Shown piece after piece: positions 24,101 through 30,847 of a stretch of DNA of 64,000 nucleotides (position 1 is its first letter; each line of letters begins with the position of its first letter). This DNA is from Symsagittifera roscoffensis. Taxonomy: Eukaryota > Xenacoelomorpha > Acoela > Convolutidae. The stretch is from contig NC_087062.1 of the NCBI RefSeq assembly GCF_963678635.1, positions 76,624,349-76,688,348 on the forward strand. Direction: 5' to 3'. The notes under the pieces were generated by a model. The model was given only the letters and a program-made list of their open reading frames with translations, searched no databases and had not been told where the DNA came from. The translations under genes were made by a program, and so were the position numbers.

Positions 24101-26746
24101 TGTACAAGCGAAATATCATAGAAAGTACAGTCTGTCGCATCAAAAACACCACGTCGAGTTGGAACAAATTCCACGATGCACTTGTTTCAGCAAATGCATG
24201 TTCGAGAAGAACCAGTACCCACCGCCATATTACGATCCCATAGTCGAGAACGCAATCAGTATAATGTTTACTCAAAATAAACAACGGGCTACCGACGCGA
24301 AACTGAAAGAAAGGAAGTCACGTCCCACCCTGCTGATGGAATATAGAGGACACATTTCCGTTCGTTTCAGTAGAAGTATCAGGAAGATCACAGAAGCCTG
24401 CGTTCTGTTTACCACACGGAAAATGAAAACGGTCTTACCTTCCCTGAAAGCAAGATACCGGATGACCTGAAAAGCCGAGTCATTTACGAAATAACCTGTT
24501 CGGGATGCAAGTCCAGCTATGTCGGTCAGACGACACGACATTTGATGACCCGACTAGCACAACATACCCGTATCAGCTCACCCGTGGGAAGTCACCTCGA
24601 AGACTGCATCGGAGACGCTTCAGAAATTTGCTCCAAGATTCTCAATCAGACTGAAGATCCAGGACGACTACTAACGCTTGAGGCCCTGTATATCGCAAGG
24701 AGACAACCGACACTGAACCAACGCGAAGAATAGAGGCAGCGGCAGCTCACCCTTTTCTTATATCGGCGAGATTTGTATTGACCCATATACTAGTGCAGTT
24801 GTTTTGGTTTTTTTGTGAACTGGTTTGCAATTATGACGACCATTTCAGATGATAGTTGCTCTGATGATGCACACAATGTGCAAAAGCGCTCAGATATAAA
24901 CATTGATTGGATGCTTTGTTTTTCATTCTGAATGTCAAAGACAAGTAAATCAAATTTATATCCTGAAAATATAAGTTTCAAGTCGTCGGCAAATAGATAA
25001 CATGAAGCATGGAAGATGTTGTTTGGCAGGTCATTTATAAAAATCAAGAATAGCAAAGGACCCATTACAGAACCTTGAGGCACGTCTGATTCAACTGGGC
25101 GCACACTGGAAACCGAGTTTTTCACTCTTACTACTTGCTTACGATCAGACAGGTAGTTTTCCAGGAGTAATTAGAATTTCATAGAAACTCCTAAGGTCTC
25201 GATCGTCTTTAGTAGGACGAAATGATTGATTTTATCAAATGCCTCAGCAAAATAAAAAAATAGCATAGTGCAGAAAGAATTGATATCGTATTTGTAAACC
25301 TGACCAAGACATGATAATAATTGTAGTACAGTTAGATTGTCTGGGCATGAAACCAAACTGATTTGAATAACAAATATCATGGAAAATTGGAAACAATTAG
25401 TTAAACATCAGCTTCTCGAAAGCTTTAGATAACACGTTCAAAAGGGTAACAGGTCAATAATTAGTGATTTCACATTTGCTTCCATCTTTGTGAATAGACT
25501 ATTTAATACTTATGTTCCGAAGTCGCGTGTTTCACCTCTAAGCCAAGTGTGAAGCGCCTTGAAAGGTGACGAGGTTCAATAATTACCCAATACATAGATT
25601 CCCAAACAAAACCTATCGCCTGTAAGAAAAATTGATTACGTAGAAAAAGTAGCTCCCGATTACAAGTGACTTGGTATTGCACGTGAAAAAAAAACTTCTA
25701 AAATTTTTTCATTTCTTCTCTTACATATTCTGTGAGGAAATTGTTGTCAATTGTACCTAATATACAATTGGAATCGAAGTTCTGACTTTCATCCTCTCAT
25801 CACACCACGGTCAAAAATGTTGCAATCTGAAATTACTTCTAAAACTTTGGTCGAACTCTCTGTGCCACTTGCACAGCAACCGGCTATCCTTGTTACTTGC
25901 TGTCATTGTCGGGTGTTAGCCTTTTAAGCACTGAGTGACAAAAAATCGCGCCACAGAGAAATGGCCAAAAAATTGGCGTATGTGTCAAATTTCCGAAGGG
26001 CTAAGAGGTGTACGCAACATGTATTGTTCAGTTTGTCACATAACAGATTTCTTAATCACACTTTTGATCCACTTTCTTAAATCACACATGCCCATCATAA
26101 CGATTCAAGTATTGATCCAAGTGTGGCTTTAAATAGGTACATAACTGCTCACCTTGTATTTACTAGATCCCATCTCCAGCAACTCAGTGTCAGGTAAAAA
26201 GGTGGAAGAATTAAAGCCGGAGATATAAAACAATGCGGTCAAGGAAAACATGTGTTTGGGTCCCGGCAAGAACACAGAGGGATATAATTTGTAGAATTCC
26301 TTGTAAGTTAGATCAGTTATATCAACTTTCTTGGAGTAATTGCAATAGGAGGTGAACAAAGGCCTGACTTCTATACGAGGCGTAAGTTGTTTGAAGTTGA
26401 ATCTATCCCATCCGATTCCAACTGAGAACCTTTTACTCTTAAATCCAACAGCAGAATGCACACTACCTCCAAAGATGTCGCTCATCAGTATTCGATGGAA
26501 ACTTTTACTTTCACGGGAAAAGTCGAGCAGTATATCAGTATTAGTTCCAGAGTCGTTTTTCCAAGCATAATCAAACAAGCTCACGCTTGCAGTAGCGAGA
26601 GCTCCTGATCCAAAGGCCACTTTAGAAGATAGTCCAAGGCCTTTTCCTTTTTCAATCAGTTTCTGTATTTCAGAACGAAACGTAGAGTAATCGCAATTAA
26701 CAAACAGCACAAAGCCGTAAAATAGAAGGATCACAGCTGCCCTCAT
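6126..26746 (-). CDS. Multi-exon gene for a secreted protein of unknown family
   Basis: Four exons on the minus strand join with consistent phase. Exon 1 (26746-26153) ends phase 0 at AAG|GTGAGC. Exon 2 (18347-17572) starts phase 0 after TTTAG and ends phase 2 at GA|GTGAGT. Exon 3 (8437-8092) supplies the third base after TTAAG and ends phase 0 at ATG|GTGAG. Exon 4 starts at 6473 after TTTTAG in phase 0. The agreement of three junctions makes a single gene very likely. The protein starts with a hydrophobic signal peptide (MRAAVILLFYGFVLFVNC) and has scattered Cys pairs and N-glycosylation sequons, as expected for an extracellular or luminal protein of at least about 630 residues. I do not recognise the family; a distant relation to metazoan LolA-like secreted proteins is a weak guess. 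The introns (1.6, 9.1 and 7.8 kb) are full of transposons. The 3' end is uncertain: exon 4 either splices at 6302 or runs to the TAG at 6126. Confidence 0.75.
6302..6473 (-). CDS. Exon 4 of the secreted-protein gene (possibly extends to 6126)
   Basis: It starts in phase 0 after TTTTAG with GKNGFQATYNHAVTQ and continues through LTIDDSMRFVVVAFSLIDF. The GC-rich coding look ends near 6302, where CAG|GTCTGG is a possible but weak donor. Without splicing there the frame stays open to a TAG at 6126-6128, so this could be the terminal exon. Confidence 0.65.
7044..7096. repeat. 53-bp hairpin in intron 3
   Basis: ATCTACTTAACAATTGCCCC and AAGGGGG..AATTGTTAAGTAGAT form arms around a short loop. A partial copy of the same motif lies near 6905-6950, so this is a small dispersed foldback rather than a terminator. 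Confidence 0.5.
8092..8437 (-). CDS. Exon 3 of the secreted-protein gene
   Basis: 346 bp. Its first base completes a GAA codon with the last two bases of exon 2. It reads FMTPMWMSEYGYKHEEG and onward, and ends SDLEM at an ATG|GTGAG donor in phase 0. It contains Cys in SHCFK, KICIS and SPICS. The intron 3' to it is 1.6 kb. Confidence 0.75.
8788..8795. repeat. Target-site duplication of the hAT element (left)
   Basis: TTTGAAAC, repeated exactly at 10364-10371 immediately outside the other terminus. Confidence 0.85.
8956..9039. repeat. 84-bp near-perfect palindrome
   Basis: Arms 8956-8992 and 9003-9039 (37 bp each, CAGAATGCAAGCGACGCACG... and its complement) are perfect reverse complements around a 10-bp centre that contains AGCTAGCT. 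It lies inside the hAT element, next to its subterminal repeats. Confidence 0.8.
9035..9270. repeat. 75-bp tandem repeat, about three copies
   Basis: TTCTGATTGGCCACGATCG recurs at 9035, 9110 and 9185, with a degenerate fourth start at 9257 (spacings 75, 75, 72). The copies are almost identical. The minus-strand open frame through them is just the repeat read through and is not a gene. In hAT elements such subterminal repeats are usually transposase-binding sites. Confidence 0.75.
9544..9792 (+). CDS. BED-type zinc finger protein of the hAT element
   Basis: 82 codons from ATG at 9544 (MAPHKKRDVALHYF) to TGA. The fold signature is W-ECKKC, then GYENLFSHVLQKH: two Cys two residues apart, an aromatic-rich spacer, then the paired His of a BED finger. 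BED fingers are the N-terminal DNA-binding domain of hAT transposases. Here the protein stops right after the finger and a short acidic tail (EFEVSEKAKNIYGWLD), with no dimerisation or DDE region following. It may be a truncated first exon or a stand-alone DNA-binding protein able to bind the element's ends without cutting. An upstream start is not needed, since the finger is complete from this ATG. Confidence 0.65.
   Translation: MAPHKKRDVALHYFKPLTGPDSLWECKKCGFKRKQTKNNGYENLFSHVLQKHKNYQEEMNRSNPAVEFEVSEKAKNIYGWLD
10372..11339. other. Intron sequence, no gene
   Basis: AT-rich. Near 10372-10440 lies more of the TTTCAAATATTGCAC motif that also flanks the left side of the hAT element, so the hAT inserted into an older repeat. 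A short inverted pair around ATCGCATCAGT (near 10698) and ACTGATGCGAT (near 10830) suggests another degraded foldback. Confidence 0.4.
11340..11760. repeat. Diverged tandem repeat, about 150-165 bp unit
   Basis: TTTTTCAAGTTCCCC, TTTCAAGACCCCGC and TTTTTCAAGTCCCCC open three diverged units near 11342, 11487 and 11652. Each is followed by a GAACAACA..GCATTTGC-like stretch and by GGCAACTAAGC. A further relative lies near 18890-18950 (ACCGACAATACTTGAGTAG), so this is a dispersed repeat family. Confidence 0.5.
11761..15359. other. Intron 2 interior, no confident gene
   Basis: Several 60-130-codon frames occur (for example 11765-12106, 12954-13346 and 13644-14012, plus), none with a domain I can name and none joined by convincing splice sites. 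Around 12540-12680 the plus strand in shifting frames vaguely resembles the C-terminal end of an LTR-element Pol, so an old retroelement corpse is possible. Confidence 0.3.
15360..16570. repeat. Diverged satellite array, about 160-bp unit
   Basis: A block reading roughly AACGCCATATCTCGAAAACC-AAAAAGATTTGAGCAGTCAT recurs near 15500, 15685, 15970, 16128, 16290 and 16457. Each is followed by GATTTGCAACCCCTGAGTGT, ACCCTGACAGCACCCCAC and AGGGTTGAGAATTTCAAGTT. Spacing is 156-185 bp except for one 285-bp interval. Strong divergence between units indicates an old array. It is non-coding. Confidence 0.7.
16989..17224. repeat. 236-bp foldback with about 110-bp arms
   Basis: TACTAAGCGAAAATCATAAG at 16989 is mirrored by its complement ending at 17224. 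The arms run through ACAATCTCTCC, CGCCCACCATAGAT and CAAGCAGG to an AT-rich centre. There are only a few mismatches, so it is recent. MITE-like, with no coding content. Confidence 0.75.
17239..17264. repeat. TA microsatellite
   Basis: An imperfect (TA)n tract just after the foldback and about 300 bp before the exon 2 donor. Nothing else is visible between here and the exon except a short G run near 17485. Confidence 0.7.
17572..18347 (-). CDS. Exon 2 of the secreted-protein gene
   Basis: 776 bp opening with VYTCLTCQEKLGIELKL directly after a TTTAG acceptor and closing at a consensus GTGAGT donor in phase 2. It is acidic, with sequons (NLS, NLT, NQT, NET) and Cys in CLTC, VKCEG, GKCK, YCED and ELCV. 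This is the longest host exon in the window and clearly more GC-rich than its flanks. Confidence 0.8.
18348..19784. other. Intron 1, right of exon 2; no gene
   Basis: AT-rich intron sequence. A piece near 18890-18950 is related to the tandem repeat at 11340-11760. No other element is recognised. Confidence 0.4.
19785..19862 (-). mobile_element. tRNA-derived SINE-like fragment, copy 1
   Basis: The minus strand carries an A-box-like TGGCCCAGAAG and a B-box-like GGTTCGAGTCT about 50 bp apart, with ACGCCTTCGGGACATAAGTT between them. The cloverleaf does not fold well enough to be a working tRNA. A relative with the same middle lies at 25507-25560, which points to a dispersed tRNA-derived SINE. 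Confidence 0.45.
21100..21399 (-). pseudogene. Non-LTR endonuclease (EEP-type) remnant
   Basis: About 99 codons with NTRSI near the start, the catalytic-Glu motif as ETWFTEDV, then YQVHRSNREISENGKPKHVGV, the usual order N-x-R-S, E-T-W, Y-x2-x-R-x-x-R, G-V of element-encoded AP endonucleases. The frame is intact only for this section and the downstream catalytic Asp/His region is missing, so it is inactive. It belongs with the ORF1-like remnant immediately upstream on the same strand. Confidence 0.55.
21420..22189 (-). pseudogene. Non-LTR ORF1-like remnant
   Basis: It opens at ATG 22189 (MRENIHLTPECTMFTDDEV) and reaches a stop near 21890. Reading on through breaks, a stretch near 21800-21700 contains TRIGKFDPNKESRTLMFI and then SRSRNLIL, a pattern typical of the ORF1 or linker proteins that precede the endonuclease of many animal non-LTR elements. 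Family assignment is by pattern only. Confidence 0.35.
23174..23366 (-). pseudogene. Non-LTR reverse transcriptase fragment (thumb)
   Basis: The minus strand reads NNVLENVTSVKDLGLLVSND followed by LKWTCHLHSKIASGSK, the well-known V-K-D-L-G-x-L-x-x-x-x-L-x-W-x-x-H segment at the end of CR1/Jockey-type RTs. It is the missing 3' continuation of the palm fragment at 24905-25400, separated by the plus-strand Penelope-like element. Confidence 0.65.
23374..24018 (+). CDS. Penelope-like reverse transcriptase with embedded PHD-like finger
   Basis: A 214-codon open stretch. Motif B region: ANGRWYKQCNGVAMGS (residues about 43-58). Catalytic motif C: FGRYVDDI (about 164-171). Motif D/E region: LRFTSEREVDNKIPFLDMM. 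Between B and C, where relatives have only about 25 residues, lies an in-frame Cys/His module at about residues 97-150: CMRC, CNVC, LIWCHRKC, then WYCGC. That is the C4-H-C3 spacing of a PHD-type finger with its conserved Trp. The frame continues in register past the stop at 24016 (AWYSKPTDTGLMLSF), so the TAA is a point break. The first residues are truncated. A GT..AG pair bounding the module would not keep frame, so it is unlikely to be an intron. Confidence 0.7.
   Translation: MPVVEAILLAADKLNASKKQPPIDKDIFIRLLSLAVTNVHFMANGRWYKQCNGVAMGSTIEVILANLWLSQYEGVLSGADITLSVSNVRSSSDTSVCMRCQNKITKRGYSIRCNVCLIWCHRKCTDLKVDDIRKYSRNKTPWYCGCHSNSAQVQVCIPKAKVFGRYVDDIIRTARVTDIDDIMSQANKLHPCLRFTSEREVDNKIPFLDMMVER
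24470..24733 (+). CDS. GIY-YIG endonuclease domain of the Penelope-like element
   Basis: From 24470 the frame reads KSRVIYEITCSGCKSSYVGQ, then TTRHLMTRLAQH and LEDCIG. This is the V-I-Y-x-I-x-C-x-x-C-x-x-x-Y-V-G-Q-T-x-R motif, with the Cys pair typical of Penelope-like GIY-YIG domains. The catalytic Tyr pair and the Arg are present, and the Glu appears as TLEALYI near the end. It stops at TAG 24731-24733. A frame break separates it from the RT part, so no fused protein is made. Confidence 0.75.
   Translation, partial: KSRVIYEITCSGCKSSYVGQTTRHLMTRLAQHTRISSPVGSHLEDCIGDASEICSKILNQTEDPGRLLTLEALYIARRQPTLNQREE
24861..24893 (+). ncRNA. Hammerhead-ribozyme-like core, probably inactive
   Basis: CTGATGA is followed by a 6-bp stem TGCACA/TGTGCA with a CAA loop, then AAAAGCGCTCAG. 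CUGAUGA, stem II, GAAA is the hammerhead core, and Penelope-like elements are known to carry hammerheads in their terminal repeats. Here GAAA is AAAA and I cannot find a good stem III or I, so it is a remnant at best. Its position just after the coding part supports the element boundary. Confidence 0.3.
24905..25400 (-). pseudogene. Non-LTR reverse transcriptase fragment (palm)
   Basis: Two minus-strand frames carry the RT core. One has FAEAFDKINHFVLLKTIETL (25380-25171). The other has DVPQGSVMGPLLFLIFINDL followed by LFADDLKLIF (25125-24905), the F-A-D-D motif of non-LTR RTs. They lie in different frames with about 45 bp between, so the gene is broken. The fragment continues on the other side of the Penelope-like insertion, at 23366-23174. 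Confidence 0.7.
25507..25572 (-). mobile_element. tRNA-derived SINE-like fragment, copy 2
   Basis: The minus strand contains TTGGCTTAGAGGTGAAAC and ACTTCGGAACATAAGTATT, matching the A-box half and middle of the copy at 19785-19862. The B-box half is lost. Confidence 0.35.
26153..26746 (-). CDS. Exon 1 of the secreted-protein gene
   Basis: 594 bp, 198 codons from ATG at 26746 to the donor AAG|GTGAGC at 26152. The first 18 residues form a signal peptide ending near Cys18. Next come an amphipathic stretch and a mixed region with sequons (NDS, NYS, NSS). It ends in phase 0. An AG acceptor-like site lies 4 bp before the ATG. Confidence 0.8.
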
Positions 26747-26750
26747 CTTT

Positions 26751-26757
26751 CTGAAAT
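26751..26757 (-). promoter_or_regulatory. Splice-acceptor-like site just before the start codon
   Basis: On the minus strand GATTTCAG lies 4 bp upstream of the ATG of exon 1, preceded by a T-rich tract. It could be a cis acceptor of an upstream non-coding exon or a trans-splice leader acceptor. The sequence alone does not decide. Confidence 0.35.
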
Positions 26758-27204
26758 CAAAAACAAGTATATTTTAAAGGAAAAACTTTGACCGGTTATT
26801 CACATGGAGATGGCGCGCGTCACTTTCATCGAACCGTTGATTACCAGAACACAAGAGCGAAGAGAAGCATAACCACATAACATACTATTTCAGGATATCA
26901 GAAAAAAGAAACGAAAGCGACAAACATAAAAAAACGGTAAAATATGTCGACAAAACCACATTTTTGAAAAATTCATAATTTTGTCCGGAATGATACTTAA
27001 TTTGGGGAAAACACATTTGCGGCTTGTGATTCATCTCAGCAAACATTTCAGCATTTACTTTTTGAGTGCCCTTCTCTTCTCTAGGAAAATTCTTAACATA
27101 CAAGACTGGAAATCTTTTGTATCTTTTAAACTAACTGTTGTAATGAACTTATTAAATAGTTTCATGTGATATGATCATAATGGTACGCTTGTAAGGAGAA
27201 CGCC
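26758..27204. other. Upstream region of the host gene, between it and the retroelement nest
   Basis: About 450 bp of AT-rich sequence. It should hold the promoter of the minus-strand gene, but I recognise no core element with confidence. Confidence 0.35.
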
Positions 27205-27294
27205 CGAAACGGAGATGCTAGAGTCCGAACACCATTTGGTGACGACGTTAAGCGTGGAGTCATGGCCTGGAGTGTTGCAGATGGTTCATAAGCG
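27205..27294 (+). pseudogene. Element C ORF2 fragment, left of the element A insertion
   Basis: It reads EMLESEHHLVTTLSVESWPG then VLQMVHKR, closely matching element A ORF2 around residues 2287-2312. It continues directly into 49777-50134 once element A and one copy of GCG are removed. The 5' limit is set by loss of similarity. This is the remnant of an older copy (C) in which A landed. Confidence 0.8.
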
Positions 27295-27781
27295 TGTGCC
27301 AGTCGGTCATATTTGGAAGTTTGACCTTGAGAAGAGCAGAAAACACTTGATTTTGGAGTGAAATTTAATTTTTCAAAATTTCGAATGGAACATGTCATGC
27401 ACGATTTTCTCGCGATAACTGAAAATCAGAAAAAGAAAAGAGAACAATTTCAGAACAATTGCGGGAAAGTTGTCAGATAAAAACGAGTGTGAAATTGCAA
27501 TTCGCAATTTCCATCATAGTGAACAAGAGTAGAGCTGTCCTATCTGAAATAGAAGACAGAGTGTTCCCGAGAGAACAATTATTCGAACTGGACCAGAGTG
27601 AACCTTCGACGGAAAGGTGGACAGCTTGAGTGTCCCAATGGTCCACATAAAACTGCAGTCTAGAGTAAAAACTTGTTCTTGTTGTTAAAACTGACTGACA
27701 TTAAACTTATCTTAGTTACTTTATTGATTCTTGAGTTGTTTACCGACTTATTTACTTCCTGGTTCTTGAGCGTGCTACAAT

Positions 27782-27787
27782 GTGAGT
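27782..27787 (+). promoter_or_regulatory. Candidate 5' splice donor in the LTR
   Basis: CAAT|GTGAGTAC matches a consensus donor. It lies about 100 bp upstream of the LTR AATAAA, so it might be part of the transcript leader and could pair with the acceptor at 39946 to make an ORF2 mRNA. Inference only; the transcription start is not known. Confidence 0.35.
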
Positions 27788-27885
27788 ACTTAATTTAATT
27801 TCTAGAGTGTGTTTTATGATTGTTATGTTGAGGTAAGGCGAGTTTTAGGTTGATCCATCTGAAATGGATCAAAGTTCCACTGTCT

Positions 27886-27891
27886 AATAAA
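27886..27891 (+). terminator. Polyadenylation signal AATAAA in the LTR
   Basis: AATAAA in CTGTCTAATAAAAAAGC. The same signal in the 3' LTR is at 49483-49488 and would end the element transcript. It separates the R region from the promoter side. Confidence 0.5.
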
Positions 27892-28190
27892 AAAGCAACT
27901 TAACGGATTGTTCCAACCCGGTTTTTAACGGCGTTCATGTATTTTGGGTATCTAGAGACCTAAGTATGGGGACGTTTCTAATTCTAGAGTGGGGGGATAT
28001 TTTAGTAGTAGCCTTTAAGCTGTAACGGGTCGTAGTCTCATGTCACAAGCGAACCGAATTGGCTCCGACTGATTTGAGGCGGAAAAACACAAGAGATAGT
28101 GTCCCTGACTCCTGAGCCAATAGTTATAGGGCCTATTTTTCTTAAGCCTCATGTGTGACTGCAGTAGACGAATGTTACATAGTGTTTTTA

Positions 28191-28205
28191 TGGCGCTCCT
28201 GGGTG
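28191..28205 (+). promoter_or_regulatory. Candidate tRNA primer-binding site
   Basis: TGGCGCTCCTGGGTG lies 11 bp after the 5' LTR. TGG is the complement of the tRNA CCA end, and TGGCGC is the start of many Ty3/retroviral primer sites. The matching tRNA would need discriminator G; I cannot assign it. The distance from the LTR is larger than usual. Confidence 0.4.
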
Positions 28206-28670
28206 TTTACGACATCAAGACTACGGAGTCGAACCCACTTGAGACAGCTTCGGGCTGAATGCCCATTCTAGAGTACCGGCGGTACGGTTCGACAGGAACG
28301 TGCAAACCTTCCGGTTGTACCGTGATAGCTTTTTAAGAAAACTCGAGAAAATTTCCTGGTACGCTCTCCGAACGAGGCTTAGCTAACCGAGTAAAGGGGG
28401 GCAACTAGGGGGACAAAAACACGAGCAAAAAGACAAAAAGCAAAACAAAAACCAAAAAAGAATAGAAAAAGGAACAAAAACCATAAAACGAAAAAAGACA
28501 GTGACTTTGACACCAGATTAGTTGGATCAAACCTTTATATTAATTAAATAGTATACCCATACTGTTTTACAAGTTCGATCGTTTCGATCAACCTAGCAAT
28601 TTAAACCAGTAAACTGAATAAAGTGCCCGAAGTGGGGCGTTGTCAAGGGTTTTCAGATAGCTTGGAACTT

Positions 28671-28870
28671 AGCTGGACCAATAGGAGACTTGACTGGAAG
28701 AGGTGACCAGCCGAGTGGGAAAGTGGTTCAGGGACACTTGAGCTGAACCAATAGGAGACTTGACTGGAAGAGGTGACCAGCCGAGTGGGAAAGTGGTTCA
28801 GGGACACTTGGCTGAACCAATAGGAGACTGGACTGGAACAGGTGACCAGTCGAGTGGGAAAGCAGCCAAG
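28671..28870 (+). repeat. Leader tandem repeat 1, about 70-bp unit, three copies
   Basis: AGCTGAACCAATAGGAGACT starts units at 28671, 28741 and 28811 (periods 70 and 69). The first two are almost identical and the third diverges at its end. It is non-coding and lies in the long untranslated leader of element A. Confidence 0.8.
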
Positions 28871-29689
28871 AAGGATTTGGCAATTCTCGAGTTCTCAAGT
28901 TGGGCAGAACGGGTATCGTTAGAATCCACATTACATTATAGGAGATAAGTGTAAAATTGGATAAGCGAAATCCCCCAGTTTTGAGGAACGTTTTTACTTG
29001 AGCAGGCCTGGAAACAGGTCTACGGTTTTCTCTTGAGAGGTTTAGCACCCGGCGCTTAAAGTAATTTTTAGGCTTAAGAAGGGGGGCTAGAAAGGGGGGA
29101 GGTTAGAAGGGGGACTGGTTAGGCTAGAGGTTGGCGGTTGTAAATTGCAAAAAGGGGGAAATTAGAGTAACTAATTAGTCGACATCGTTGACTTAGTTAC
29201 ATTAGAAATTAACACGCGTTGGTAATATTAGGTGGAGATCCAAAATCCAACTCGAGTTAAGGCTGGTACGCTGGTTGGTTTGGTAGGGGGGACCGGATAT
29301 AGACAGCTTTTGTGATACCCCATAAGATCACTAGTGGGGGGAGGAAAACGCGTGGCAATTAGGTACCAGACATTTTTTTTAGACGAAAGGTAGACATTGG
29401 TCACCTTTAAATTTTAGGTGGGCTCATTTTTCTGTTTTTATTATTTTTCTTACTTAAAATTTTTGTTGCATTTTATTGAGGATTTGTGTTTGGTTTTATA
29501 CGAACAGGTGATCACAAGATACCTGCGCACCTACATTGAAATAGAAACAACCAAAAAGAAGAGGGGGGTCAGCATTTGGCTTTTAAGAGAGTGCTTTTGG
29601 GAAAATTTTACTAGAGCTTGAGTGGTGGTACAAGGTACGGTGGTTCAAGAAGACCCTACAACGAGGAAGACACTCCGTGACGAGTATTG

Positions 29690-30560
29690 GGACAAGACCG
29701 AAGAAGTCTTGGGACAGAGCAGTCTTGGGATAGTGGTCTTGGGACAGGGTCTTGGGACAGTGGTCTTGGGACAGGGTCTTGGGACAGTGGTCTTGGGACA
29801 GGGTCTTGGGACAGTGGTCTTGGGACAGTGGTCTTGGGACAGGGTCTTGGGACAGGGTCTTGGGACAGTGGTCTTGGGACAGGGTCTTGGGACAGTGGTC
29901 TTGGGACAGTGGTCTTGGGACAGGGTCTTGGGACAGGGTCTTGGGACAGGGTCTTGGGACAGTGGTCTTGGGACAGGGTCTTGGGACAGTGGTCTTGGGA
30001 CAGTGGTCTTGGGACAGGGTCTTGGGACAGGGTCTTGGGACAGGGTCTTGGGACAGGGTCTTGCGACAGTGGTCTTGGGACAGGGTCTTGGGACAGGGGT
30101 CTTGGGACAGTGGTCTTGGGACAGGGTCTTGGGACAGTGGTCTTGGGACAGTCTTGGGACAGTGGTCTTGGGACACTAGTCTTGGGACACTAGTCTTGGG
30201 ACACCAGCCTTGGGACACTGGTCTTGGGACACTACCCTTGGGACACTAGTCTTGGGACACTAGTCTTGGGACACCAGCCTTGGGACACTGGTCTTGGGAC
30301 ACTACCCTTGGGACACTAGTCTTGGGACAGTAGTCTTGGGACACTAGCCTTGGGACACTAGTCTTGGGACAGTAGTCTTGGGACACTGGTCTTGGGACAC
30401 TACCCTTGGGACAGTAGTCTTGGGACACTAGCCTTGGGACACTAGCCTTGGGACAGTAGTCTTGGGACACTAGCCTTGGGACACTGGTCTTGGGACAGTA
30501 GTCTTGGGACACTAGTCTTGGGACAGTAGTCTTGGAACAGTGGTCTTGGTACAAGGGTCT
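29690..30560 (+). repeat. Leader tandem repeat 2: about 60 copies of a CTTGGGACA motif
   Basis: A 13-15-bp unit, CTTGGGACAGGGT or CTTGGGACAGTGGT, fills 29690-30170. From 30170 to 30560 the variant CTTGGGACACTAGT dominates. Because the array lacks stops it opens long frames on both strands (Q-D-P-V-P-R type on minus, G-Q-W-S-W-D type on plus), which are artefacts. It lies about 300 bp before Gag. The two variant blocks suggest two rounds of local expansion. A role as protein-binding or packaging array is possible but unproven. Confidence 0.85.
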
Positions 30561-30847
30561 TAGGACACTAACGGAGAGTACTGTGATAGTGACGAATAGT
30601 CTTGGGACGGTATAGAAATTGAAGTCAAATTACAACAAGTGCGTTTTAAGACAGAATAAGACAAATCGAAATAGGTAGGGTTAAGACCAAATTAAGGAAA
30701 ATTTTTCGGAGGTTTTAGAAAGAGAATTGGATAAGGTTTTTAACACGTTGTACAGAATTTGTTACCACAAAAAATATTTTTTTTACCCTTAGAATAGAAT
30801 CGTGTATATAATAAAATTGTAAATAGAAGCAGTTGTAAATAGAAATA

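Larger units (their letters stand above)
23367..24900 (+). mobile_element. Penelope-like retroelement, 5'-truncated, inserted in a non-LTR RT
   Basis: It contains a Penelope-type RT followed by a GIY-YIG nuclease, the domain order of canonical Penelope-like elements, and ends near a hammerhead-like motif at 24861-24893. On both sides the minus strand reads one non-LTR RT, so this is a nested insertion. The 5' end is truncated within the RT fingers. A TAA at 24016-24018 and a later frame break make it inactive. Confidence 0.75.
27295..28179 (+). repeat. 5' LTR of element A
   Basis: 885 bp, TGTGCC...GTTACA, identical in length to the LTR at 48892-49776. It contains an AATAAA at 27886-27891 after TCTAAT and a GTGAGT donor-like site at 27782. 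The 5' flank is GCG, repeated after the 3' LTR. Confidence 0.9.

Noticed and set aside
29583-30554. Long open frames on both strands through 29583-30554 (Q-D-P-V-P-K and G-Q-W-S-W-D repeats)
   Set aside because: They exist only because the CTTGGGACA array lacks stop codons in several frames. They have no start context, no domain, and overlap each other on opposite strands.
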